From contig JAFVIF010000019.1 of the NCBI GenBank assembly GCA_017474125.1, positions 1-39,699 of the forward strand: 39,699 nt of DNA, written 5' to 3'. Of the stretch, positions 33,073 to 39,699 are shown in pieces. How positions within the stretch are numbered: position 1 is the stretch's first letter; every line of letters starts with the position of its first letter. A program made the translations under genes and the position numbers. Source of the stretch: Clostridia bacterium (GTDB lineage: Bacteria > Bacillota > Clostridia > Oscillospirales > Acutalibacteraceae). The notes beneath the pieces are model-generated. The model ran no database searches. It saw only the letters and a program-made list of their open reading frames with translations, and had not been told where the DNA came from.

Positions 33073-33871
33073 TGTGCTTTTCCTCTTTTGCTATTAAATC
33101 ATTCATTCGGTTTACCCAGTCGCTTACCGAAGCCTTTCCGCCCTTCTTCATAAAGAAGTCGCCATACCTTTTTTCGCCCATTCGTTTCCCGTCCGAGCAA
33201 ATTTTGTTAAGGCTCATTTCAACCTTTGCAAACTGTTTATCGTTAAACCTTAACCACGGCACGTTACAGGACATATCAAGAATAGAACGCAGCATTTCGT
33301 CAAGGCTCATATTTTCAAATGTGTTCACCAAAATTTCGTTTGATTCAATTTTAGTAACGTTTGTATTCGCAATTATAAGCATTTGCGCCATCCAGGTCAA
33401 AACCTTATAAACCTTCGAATCGGATTTTAGCACTATTAAGAAGGCATTGCTCAAACGGTTTAAAGCGGAATAAGAAGTAAAAACCTCGGGCTGATGGCTC
33501 GGTAGGTTGGTTAAATCTGCGTCCTCCGCTTCCATAAACTGAATACGCCGTTGCTTTTTCGCAAAATCGTTTTTAACGTTTACAGCAACGGTGAAAAGCC
33601 AGTTTTTAAACCCATTCGGGTCATAATTTTCCTTATCGTTGCGCTTAAAAAATCCGGTAACGCACACCTTCATTAAGCGCGCACGAATATCCTGCATTAA
33701 ATCCTCTTCAAATTGCCTGTTTTTTAACGCCGAGTCGTTGTTGCACCATTTTTTAACAGGGCCTTTAAGAACTCTTTCGGCAATTATCATCAGTGTGTCA
33801 ACGCAAGAACCGTTAGAATTAATTATCTCATGAAACATTTTATCGAATTCATCATGAGTAAAATACTGCAT
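33053..33871 (-). CDS. Divergent sigma-70 family (ECF-like) RNA polymerase sigma factor
   Basis: 272 residues. Residues 52-115 match sigma region 2: FEEDLMQDIRARLMKV, then FKNWLFTVAVNVKNDFAKKQRR, with the W-L-x-x-V-x-x-N pattern and basic end of region 2.3/2.4. The C-terminal part is longer than in normal ECF factors, and I cannot see a clear region 4 helix-turn-helix, although a helical segment near 165-195 (VLTWMAQMLIIA) could replace it. It is translationally coupled to the anti-sigma-like gene. AGGAGA lies 7 bases before the ATG. The divergence makes the assignment moderate; a region-2-only regulator is the main alternative. Confidence 0.65.
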   Translation of the reverse strand: MQYFTHDEFDKMFHEIINSNGSCVDTLMIIAERVLKGPVKKWCNNDSALKNRQFEEDLMQDIRARLMKVCVTGFFKRNDKENYDPNGFKNWLFTVAVNVKNDFAKKQRRIQFMEAEDADLTNLPSHQPEVFTSYSALNRLSNAFLIVLKSDSKVYKVLTWMAQMLIIANTNVTKIESNEILVNTFENMSLDEMLRSILDMSCNVPWLRFNDKQFAKVEMSLNKICSDGKRMGEKRYGDFFMKKGGKASVSDWVNRMNDLIAKEEKHNETSDS

Positions 33872-33882
33872 AAGCTTGTCTC

Positions 33883-35163
33883 CTAAAATTCAATCATTTG
33901 TGCTCTGGTGCCTTTACCTGTAAGGGATCTAAGCATTTCGGCAAACTTTGAATCATCATCGATTTTGTGAACGCCGCGCAAAATGCTGATATCCATATCA
34001 ACTGCACGCTGAGACAAAGCCTCCTTTGTTTTATCGCTAAGACTGCCCAAATCGGTAGCAATCAAAACCTTTTTAACATATTTTCCGCCAAAACGGGAAG
34101 CAACAGCGTCAAGCTTATAAAGCTCCTCCTCTTCAAACTTTCCGTTTTTGCAGGAAATAAAAACAGGCACAAGCCCCTTCATCAGCACAACGTCAATTTC
34201 ATTTTCAGTATCGGCCTTTTCGTCCCTTGCACCGTGAAAAGCACCGTCCCAATCAATAAATACACCGCTGAGCGCATCGTTATAATAAGGCTTGCCGTTT
34301 TCATCTTTTAATTCTGCAGCCGTTACAAGTACCTTAAGCTCAAGCATGGCACCCGCCGTTTTAATGCATTTTGCCGTAAGACCGTCCTTATAGCTGAAGC
34401 TGATAACACTTCCCTTATGGGAATACTCACTTATAACGTCATTTTCAAAAAGCAATTTAAGTAAGGGCTTTACGTCAACGTATTTTGTTGTAAAGCCTTC
34501 AAATTTAGCCTCTACCTCCGCAAGGTCAACCGATATGGAAAGCGGCTCATTATCAGAAGCATAATTATTAAGATAAGCAAGAACTGCGCTTTGGTTATTC
34601 CATTTTTGGGGGTCCTTGCGTGCAATTTCCCAAAGAAATTTAACGGTTTTTACAAAATCATCAGTCAATTCCCAGCGTACGGTTTTAACCATTTCGTCCT
34701 TTTTATATCTTACCGCACCACCGTGTATTAAAATGTGATCGTCAACCGATAATAAGGGAGCGCCGCTGTATATAACTCTTTGGTCGTTATCGCAGTCGGT
34801 AACAACACCGTTTTCAATTATAAAACGTTGAAGCTGAATATCCTTATGACTGTATTTTTCGTAAACGATACCCATAGCCACAAGAGCCAAATCCTCGCCG
34901 CCGGTAAGGTCAAAAACGCAGGAGTCCTCTTTTTCAACAATATCCGACAGCGTTTCGACTATACTGCTAAGGTCATTCTTTTTAATACTTTTAAAATCAA
35001 TGGTAATTCCGAGCTTTTTATCTTCTATGTAAGCCTTATGAGCGTTAAAAAAACGTTTGGCCGCCTTTCCCTCACCCACAAAAATTATTTTGTCGGGTGC
35101 TGTCGTAAGGGTACTTATTACGTTTTCAATTGGCGCACGGTCGCAAAACTCTATAGCGGTCAA
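33883..35163 (-). CDS. CARF-domain PD-(D/E)xK nuclease, Card1/Can2 (DUF1887) type
   Basis: 426 residues. A CARF-like Rossmann domain (about 25-135) includes KIIFVGEG and VFDLTGGEDLALVAMG (85-98). A winged-helix-like linker follows (165-260), then a restriction-endonuclease fold (268-371) with LELKVL (Glu275), NEIDVVL (Asp324) and FISCKNG (Lys339), and SRFGGKYVKKVLIAT. This order is that of Card1/Can2 proteins, which are switched on by cyclic tetra-adenylate and cut single-stranded nucleic acids. The start is TTG at 35163: GGAGG is 8 bases upstream, an in-frame TGA lies two codons before, and no ATG fits. No type III CRISPR gene is in the window. Confidence 0.8.
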   Translation of the reverse strand: MTAIEFCDRAPIENVISTLTTAPDKIIFVGEGKAAKRFFNAHKAYIEDKKLGITIDFKSIKKNDLSSIVETLSDIVEKEDSCVFDLTGGEDLALVAMGIVYEKYSHKDIQLQRFIIENGVVTDCDNDQRVIYSGAPLLSVDDHILIHGGAVRYKKDEMVKTVRWELTDDFVKTVKFLWEIARKDPQKWNNQSAVLAYLNNYASDNEPLSISVDLAEVEAKFEGFTTKYVDVKPLLKLLFENDVISEYSHKGSVISFSYKDGLTAKCIKTAGAMLELKVLVTAAELKDENGKPYYNDALSGVFIDWDGAFHGARDEKADTENEIDVVLMKGLVPVFISCKNGKFEEEELYKLDAVASRFGGKYVKKVLIATDLGSLSDKTKEALSQRAVDMDISILRGVHKIDDDSKFAEMLRSLTGKGTRAQMIEF

Positions 35164-35199
35164 GCCTCATTCCTCCAAACTAAAACCTGTGAAGGCATA

Positions 35200-36672
35200 T
35201 TAAGTAAAGGGACACTCCTTGGTACCTTCAACAACAGCGGCGGCAAATTCCTTTACGGGGAATATGCTGACGCTGGGCAAATCAAATTCTTTCAAGGGAA
35301 CGGTTTCGTAACCCTTAAAGCATTCGTACATGTCAATATCGGCCATCTCGGTTATAATAGGATACTGACGAGAATGCATTATAAGTGCTTCGCCCTTTTC
35401 CTTATCAAAACGCTGAAGCTCCGAAATAGAAATAAGCTTTCTCGTTCTGTTATCAGAAGTGGTTGTTTCACCGCAAAGACTGCTTATTTCGTTAAGAAGG
35501 TCTAATTCCTTAGAGGTAAGGAATACCCAGTTATCACAGTTACCCTTAATCGTATCGGCATCCTCGCCGTATTTTCCGCGAAGCTGATGCATACTTTGAG
35601 CAATAAGATAATATCGCATATTTCTGCTTCGTGCCGCCGATATCATTGACGGCATATCGGGGATTTTGGGCATATTGCAGAACTCATCAAGAAGAAAGTT
35701 TACTCTTACGGGCAGAGTGAAATTATCCTCCTTCTGAGCTTCACTTATAAGCACCTCGTAAGCCTGCTTTATAAAGGTTGTAACCAAGAAGTGATAGGTA
35801 GTTTTTTCATCGGGCACAATTACGTAAACGGCAGTTTTTTCTCTGCCTATTTTACGCATATCAACGGTATTTCCCGAAAGCATTTTTGTAAGCTTTTCCT
35901 GTGTGTTGAAAATACGAAGCATACTGTAAAGAGAAATATAAATACTTCTTTTCGTGTTTTCTGCGCCTACAAATACACCTCGGTAGTTCATACCCGCAAT
36001 AGTATCCTCGCGCATTCTTTGTGAAAGGAAGGTAAGCGGTCTTTCGTTTTCAAAAGCGCACATTTGCGCAAGGCTTGCAACGTTAACCTCATCCTTTTTG
36101 CCTGCCTCCATAAGAAGCATAAGGTTAGCAAGAGCAAAGGAAGCCGCCATTTCAACCCAAAACACGTCCTTTGTGCTTTGGCGCTGAGGCTCGGAAACGG
36201 TTGAAATAAAGTCGTTAAGCATCGAAATGCCCATTTCCTTATCTCCCGAATGATACAATTCATAAGGAAGGAAAAGAGGATTCCACATATTGCCGCGGCC
36301 AATATCTCTGAAATTAAGAACGATAGTATTATAGCCCTTCGACTTTACAAGGCCCGAGGTTTTTGCATAAAGCTCGCCTTTAGGGTCAGACACAATAAAT
36401 GACTCCCCCGCTTTAGCAAACATATTTATCATAGGCATACAGAAAAGGCGGGTTTTTTTAGAGCCTGTTGCACCGAAAATAAGGGTATGGGTGTCCTTAT
36501 CGTCAACGTAAGCCTCTCTGCCGTTAGAAAGCAACGGCAGACCGGCAGACGGATAGTCCTCACTGCTGAGGTTAATATATCTGCTTGAAGCCTTTATTTC
36601 GTCAACGGTTGCCCAGCGTGCTTCCTGATTTGTAGATATATAACGTCCGAATTTGTAATTTTCCTTACTCAT
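35200..36672 (-). CDS. VirD4/TraG-like ATPase without membrane segments
   Basis: 490 residues. Walker A is GATGSKKTR (67-75), where Lys72 replaces the last Gly of the usual GxxxxGK[ST]; SDPKGELYAKTSG (near 95) and Walker B NFLLDEFCNMPKI (near 325) are the TraG/VirD4 coupling-protein motifs, with a sensor-like YLIAQSMHQLRGKYG. True coupling proteins begin with membrane helices; this one starts directly with the RWATVDEIK segment that follows them in the family. No relaxase or other type IV secretion gene is nearby. It begins 3 bases after the first AAA gene. Probably a DNA- or protein-translocating motor; the role is unknown. Confidence 0.82.
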   Translation of the reverse strand: MSKENYKFGRYISTNQEARWATVDEIKASSRYINLSSEDYPSAGLPLLSNGREAYVDDKDTHTLIFGATGSKKTRLFCMPMINMFAKAGESFIVSDPKGELYAKTSGLVKSKGYNTIVLNFRDIGRGNMWNPLFLPYELYHSGDKEMGISMLNDFISTVSEPQRQSTKDVFWVEMAASFALANLMLLMEAGKKDEVNVASLAQMCAFENERPLTFLSQRMREDTIAGMNYRGVFVGAENTKRSIYISLYSMLRIFNTQEKLTKMLSGNTVDMRKIGREKTAVYVIVPDEKTTYHFLVTTFIKQAYEVLISEAQKEDNFTLPVRVNFLLDEFCNMPKIPDMPSMISAARSRNMRYYLIAQSMHQLRGKYGEDADTIKGNCDNWVFLTSKELDLLNEISSLCGETTTSDNRTRKLISISELQRFDKEKGEALIMHSRQYPIITEMADIDMYECFKGYETVPLKEFDLPSVSIFPVKEFAAAVVEGTKECPFT

Positions 36673-36675
36673 TTT

Positions 36676-37539
36676 TTACCTCTTACTTTCAAAGCCTATT
36701 TGTCGTACCTTTTCAATATTGGCTATCATACGGTTAACGTATTCGCTGTCTGCTGAAAAATCCGCAAGAGCTTCGGCGGTAAGCACAAAGGAGTCCACCG
36801 ATTTGTTCGAAAAGGTTTTATAAACTATATCCTGACATAAAAGCTTAATAGTTTTAAAGCCGTCGAAATGCTTATTTTTTCTTAAGCGTTCTATAGTTTC
36901 GAAAAGTACGGCTTTACCGCCCTCATCAAGGGCAAGTCCGTAATCGTGGAGGTTTTTTTCAATATACTCGAAAAGATTTGCTGTTTTGGGAAGAGAAAGA
37001 GCCACTCTTTCAATTCTTAAGTACATTGATAAAAATGCATTCAAATTATGAAGCTTTGTTTTGTTTTCGGAATATACCGACAGCACAACGAGCCACTTAT
37101 CACTATGAGCAGATAAGTATTCCATAAAGGTTACGAAATGCTTTTCTTCATAATGGTCAAGCCATTCGTTAATATCAATATGAATAATACCCTTAAACTC
37201 ACTTCTGAAGCCTGCGGCATTATTAACCTCGTCAATCAGGCGCTGAAGCTCGCTGAATTGATCCCGTGGACTGCAATATCCGAGCAGGAACTCAAAAAAC
37301 TTAACGTCGCCGTAAAATTCCATAAGGTTACCCTGCTGTGCAAGATACTCGGAAATTAAATTAAGAAGCACTGTTTTTCCGACACCCGACTTTGCTATCC
37401 ACAGCATATCGGGTAAAAGCACGGGAGCATCAATAGGACGGGTTGTGATATTAGCCGATAATACATCCCAACGCTTAACGATTTTTTTAACCTCATCGGC
37501 TTCCTTTATTTCCATAATTCGATCGTAAAACTGATTCAT
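36676..37539 (-). CDS. AAA/STAND-like P-loop ATPase
   Basis: 287 residues. Walker A is AKSGVGKT (49-56) and Walker B is GIIHIDINEW (near 120), followed by strand segments WLVVLSVYSENK and an IERVALSLP sensor-like region, with a helical C-terminus. The I-I-x-I-D-x-x-E-W Walker B and downstream layout resemble the degenerate first AAA domain of the CbxX-type protein downstream. The frame opens at 37557, but GAGGAG covers those codons and lies 6 bases before ATG 37539, which I take as the start. It is the first gene after a consensus promoter. Confidence 0.78.
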   Translation of the reverse strand: MNQFYDRIMEIKEADEVKKIVKRWDVLSANITTRPIDAPVLLPDMLWIAKSGVGKTVLLNLISEYLAQQGNLMEFYGDVKFFEFLLGYCSPRDQFSELQRLIDEVNNAAGFRSEFKGIIHIDINEWLDHYEEKHFVTFMEYLSAHSDKWLVVLSVYSENKTKLHNLNAFLSMYLRIERVALSLPKTANLFEYIEKNLHDYGLALDEGGKAVLFETIERLRKNKHFDGFKTIKLLCQDIVYKTFSNKSVDSFVLTAEALADFSADSEYVNRMIANIEKVRQIGFESKR

Positions 37540-37597
37540 TTGCAACTCCTCGTTCAATATAAATCGGCAAAAAGATACACTTTCGCTTATAAAAAAT

Positions 37598-37626
37598 ATT
37601 ATACTATTTAACTAACTCATTGTCAA
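37598..37626 (-). promoter_or_regulatory. Consensus promoter of the CARF-sigma-AAA operon
   Basis: TTGACA (37626-37621), exactly 17 bases, TATAAT (37603-37598): both boxes are perfect. It should be read by the housekeeping sigma factor, so the operon is not solely dependent on its own sigma. The leader to the first gene is about 50 bases. Confidence 0.92.
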
Positions 37627-37668
37627 CGACATAAGGCGACGCTTAATAAGTTTATTCGGCAATAAACC

Positions 37669-37710
37669 AAAAAAGAAAGCAGAGTTTTTAAAAACTCTGC
37701 TTTCTTTTTT
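37669..37710 (-). terminator. Terminator after the small lipoprotein gene
   Basis: A 42-base perfect palindrome centred at 37689/37690: AAAAAAGAAAGCAGAG...CTCTGCTTTCTTTTTT, with TTTTTAAAAA at its centre. It touches the stop codon of the lipoprotein gene and insulates it from the operon promoter 43 bases further on. Confidence 0.92.
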
Positions 37711-38044
37711 ATTTCACTTTTTCAAGCGTAATGGAACCATCGGAATCGGTCAGAATAAGGGAATTGCCCTTAAATTCGTAATCATATTCCTCGGTATTTT
37801 CAATGCCGAAGGTAGTAATGGTTAAACACAGCTTGTCGTTTTCAAATTTATAGGTAAATGCAACGTCAAGCACAGTTGAAACCTTTCCTGTTCCATCCTC
37901 GTTGAAGGTATATGAGGTTTCGGTAACAACACCCAAAACCGTAGTTTGGTATTTCCAGGTACCTATTATTGACTTTTCGGCTGAGCAAGCGCAAACGCCG
38001 AACACAATAAGCACGCTTAAAAAAATTGCGAGAAACTTTTTCAT
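37709..38044 (-). CDS. Small lipoprotein with lipocalin-like (DUF5640-type) domain
   Basis: 111 residues. Signal peptide with lipobox VCAC (Cys20), then a compact beta-rich domain: IIGTWKYQTTVLGVVTETSY, TFNEDGTGKV, FEFENDK-like FENDKLCLTIT and GNSLILTDSDGSITLEKV. The G-T-W, E-D-G-T-G and final I-T-L-x-K pattern is that of DUF5640/lipocalin-like lipoproteins common in gut Clostridia. The open frame extends to 38107, but AAGGGG precedes ATG 38044 and only that start gives a signal peptide at the N-terminus. It lies 16 bases after the broken transglutaminase. The ligand is unknown. Confidence 0.82.
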   Translation of the reverse strand: MKKFLAIFLSVLIVFGVCACSAEKSIIGTWKYQTTVLGVVTETSYTFNEDGTGKVSTVLDVAFTYKFENDKLCLTITTFGIENTEEYDYEFKGNSLILTDSDGSITLEKVK

Positions 38045-38060
38045 ACAAACGCCCCTTTTT

Positions 38061-38699
38061 TTATTTGTATTTAAACTTAACCGTGATAGTAAATAAATTT
38101 TTATCATAGGAGTAGAAATAGGAATCGGTAATTATTTTCCTATCCAGCTTTGCCGCAGCCTTAAGAATGTCGTAGCTATCCTGTCCCGATACGCAAATTT
38201 CGGCCAACACCTTATCATACAAAGGCTTATTTTTACACTTAAAGGTAAAGGATTTACATTTAGCTTCTACCGCCGCGCGAGCTATTACTTTAAGCTGATT
38301 TAAATCATATTCAGCAATAACTGCAGAATTATGATAATAATAATTTCCTTTGGTGGCTTCGCATATGGGAAGGTCGGTGGGAACATACTCTGTATCACGC
38401 GTACGGGTAAGCTCCTCGGTGGTTATACAGAAATAATCAAAGCCAAAGCCGGTATTTTTAACCGCCTGTATAGTATTAGAGCTATCATCCCGGGTGGTGT
38501 CAAGATAATAATAATCACCGTCGACCTTAATAATGTTCCAAGCGTGAGTGCCGTCGCGCTCACCGCTTTCCTTGATTACGTTTCCGACAACCTCTGCGCT
38601 TTCTATTCCGCATTTTTGCAGTAAATAGGCCATTGCTCTGGCATAGCCCTCGCAAACGGCTTTACGGTTAAGGAATACGCCGCAGATTGTTCTATGATT
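38061..38699 (-). pseudogene. Transglutaminase-like protein, 5'-truncated
   Basis: The open frame from 38699 encodes CGVFLNRKAVCEGYARAM, which holds the catalytic Cys of the transglutaminase-like core, then the His segment GTHAWNII and the Asp of YYYLDTTRDD. A TAG at 38702-38700 interrupts the frame just before it, and the first ATG in frame (38633) lies after the catalytic Cys. No ATG, GTG or TTG precedes the Cys within the open stretch. The N-terminal domain, signal peptide and start of normal members are missing, with only a hairpin and the neighbouring gene upstream. Most likely a decayed surface protein gene; use of ATG 38633 would give an inactive 190-residue product. Confidence 0.8.
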
Positions 38700-38765
38700 C
38701 TAATTTAAAGCATTGCTGAAAATGCACCAAAAAAGGCTTTTTTACATACCCTTAACAAGCAGTTT

Positions 38766-38789
38766 AAGCCCCGAAAAAAATCGGGGCTT
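38766..38789 (-). terminator. Hairpin after the first YbjN-like gene, probable terminator
   Basis: AAGCCCCGA (38766-38774) pairs with TCGGGGCTT (38781-38789), with the T-run in the loop rather than after the stem. It lies 7 bases after the stop codon of the YbjN-like gene. The missing trailing U-run makes termination uncertain. Confidence 0.55.
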
Positions 38790-38796
38790 CTTAATA

Positions 38797-39276
38797 TTAT
38801 TCGTTTTCTATAAAATCAGCAACAGATAATTTGCCTTCGTTGATATCATAAAACTTATCGTTGTACTTATCAACGGTATAGCAAGAACAGCCAATCAAAT
38901 AATCAATCAGGCCTTCGCCTATAAGACTTCCGATAAAGGAAACCGTCATTGAAAATCTAATTGTTCCGTCCGACATATCATAATCGAAATTACCGTCAAC
39001 CATACCGAAGTTAGCGGCACCGGTTGCTATAGCACCGTCAACACGTTTATCCTCATTCATTTTAAAGGGAAGAACAGAATCAAGACGAACAAGCTGTCTG
39101 TCTACGTCAACGCTGATAAAGGTATGTAAAGGTATGTTTTCTTCGCTACCTTTAATTCCGAAAAAAACAAAAAGCTTATCCTCTTCTTTGTTATAATTTA
39201 AGCCCTTTGCGTCAAGTGAATCACAAATTGTTTTATATACGTTAACCGCATTATAAAGTTTTTTATCATCAGTCAT
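38797..39276 (-). CDS. YbjN-like protein
   Basis: 159 residues, cytosolic. The alpha/beta layout with KGLNYNKEEDKLFVFFGIKG, ISVDVDRQLVRLDSVLPFKM, a DGAIATGAANFGMVDGNFDYDMSDGTI segment (shown in parts: ANFGMVDGNFDYD, GTIRFSM) and a helical C-terminus is that of the YbjN/type III secretion chaperone-like fold. These proteins are thought to help other proteins fold or assemble; the partner is unknown. The C-terminal half is clearly paralogous to the next gene (SFIGSLIGEGLIDYLIGCSC against SYIESIIGEELIEYMIDCSC). GGGG/AAGGGG-type sequence precedes the ATG. Confidence 0.78.
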   Translation of the reverse strand: MTDDKKLYNAVNVYKTICDSLDAKGLNYNKEEDKLFVFFGIKGSEENIPLHTFISVDVDRQLVRLDSVLPFKMNEDKRVDGAIATGAANFGMVDGNFDYDMSDGTIRFSMTVSFIGSLIGEGLIDYLIGCSCYTVDKYNDKFYDINEGKLSVADFIENE

Positions 39277-39291
39277 TTTATTATCCCCCTT

Positions 39292-39699
39292 TTACTTACC
39301 GATAGACTGAACAAACTGTTCAAGAGTAATAAGTCCGGATGAAAGACCCATAAGCTTTTCATTAAACTCATCTACAGTAGAGCAAGAGCAATCAATCATA
39401 TACTCAATTAATTCTTCGCCTATAATGCTTTCAATATAGCTGTTGGTCATACGGAAGTGCATTCTTCCGTTTTTAATATCAAAATCAAAGCAGCCGTCAA
39501 CAATTACGTTATTAATAATGCTTACGGCAACAGCCATTTCAACGGCCTTTTCCTTTTTAATGTTCATAGATAAAACCGAGAACAGCAAAAGTACACCGCG
39601 TTCAGCGTCAACATTGAATACAAATTCCATAGGCAGATCATCGCCGTTAACACCATATCTAACCGTAAACTGACTGTCATCGCGCTGGAATCTCCAGCC
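39292..39699 (-). CDS. YbjN-like protein, paralogue (5' end outside window)
   Basis: At least 135 residues; the frame is open to the window edge (WRFQRDDSQFTVRYG) and so starts outside. It has the same elements as the preceding YbjN-like gene: FVFNVDAERGVLLLFSVLS, a VDGCFDFDIKNGRMHFRM strand pair, the IGEELIEYMIDCSCSTVDEF helix and a final TLEQFVQS. Tandem duplication, with the pair 15 bases apart and on one transcript. The internal ATG at 39630 is not the true start. Confidence 0.78.
   Translation of the reverse strand, partial: GWRFQRDDSQFTVRYGVNGDDLPMEFVFNVDAERGVLLLFSVLSMNIKKEKAVEMAVAVSIINNVIVDGCFDFDIKNGRMHFRMTNSYIESIIGEELIEYMIDCSCSTVDEFNEKLMGLSSGLITLEQFVQSIGK

Noticed and set aside
34780-35505. 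A 241-codon plus-strand frame spanning the CARF and VirD4-like genes
   Set aside because: It crosses the ends of two good minus-strand genes and has no family features.
35200-36672. The region as part of an integrated conjugative element
   Set aside because: A VirD4-like gene is present, but no relaxase, VirB4, integrase or attachment repeats are visible in the window.
27585-37626. A CRISPR array or cas operon accompanying the CARF nuclease
   Set aside because: I searched this region and the remaining sequence by eye for regularly spaced repeats and Cas-type proteins and found none.
38728-38743. A/T palindrome AAAAAAGGCTTTTTT as a terminator or repeat
   Set aside because: The stem is almost all A-T and too weak to call on its own.

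Overview
The window looks like a chromosomal segment of a low-to-mid-GC anaerobic Firmicute, most likely a gut Clostridia/Oscillospirales-type organism. The evidence is a pyrK-containing pyrimidine operon, a DUF2953/YtfJ sporulation-type pair, a dockerin-bearing secreted esterase, an ECF transporter S component, strong Gram-positive ribosome binding sites and TTGACA/TATAAT promoters. I found no rRNA, tRNA, CRISPR array or transposase. No stretch over 300 bases lacks a gene.

Layout. (1) 1-6463, minus strand: pyrC-carB-pyrK-pyrD-pyrF (pyrF cut by the window edge), behind one strong promoter and a very short leader with three mutually exclusive hairpins ending in an intrinsic terminator. carA is not between pyrC and carB. 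(2) 6571-8826, plus strand: a zinc-ribbon membrane protein, then DUF2953, YtfJ, an ECF S component and a C39-like papain-fold protein. (3) 8872-13759, minus strand: a truncated nicotinamidase-like remnant, greA, a monofunctional glycosyltransferase and an SGNH hydrolase under one promoter; and a membrane protein, larA and a lipoprotein under a second. (4) 13803-19900: a 1,700-residue secreted SGNH esterase with an internal dockerin and a C-terminal propeller-like domain, facing a divergent AraC regulator across a region with an inverted repeat. (5) 19904-24750: a PHP-domain protein with a small membrane protein, then an AraC regulator divergent from two FAD-oxidoreductase genes. (6) 24747-27474, minus strand: a PcfJ-like protein and an unknown partner. 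(7) 27585-37626, minus strand: the most unusual part. A consensus promoter drives an AAA ATPase, a VirD4/TraG-like ATPase without membrane segments, a CARF-PD-(D/E)xK nuclease of the Card1/DUF1887 type, a divergent sigma factor, a soluble zinc anti-sigma-like protein, a CbxX-type double AAA ATPase, a Rossmann-RyR protein, a SpoT-like HD hydrolase, a small unknown protein and a nuclease lipoprotein. (8) 37669-39699, minus strand: a lipoprotein, a transglutaminase broken at its 5' end and two tandem YbjN-like genes, the last cut by the window edge.

How they work together. Region 1 makes UMP from carbamoyl phosphate. Region 4 looks like an inducible glycan-deacylation or glycan-binding unit. Region 7 combines ligand-sensing folds (CARF, Rossmann-RyR), a nucleotide hydrolase, a nuclease, two kinds of remodelling ATPase and its own sigma/anti-sigma pair. 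This suggests a nucleotide-signalled stress or defence system that is not attached to CRISPR. That functional reading is inference; the domain calls rest on motifs read directly from the translations.
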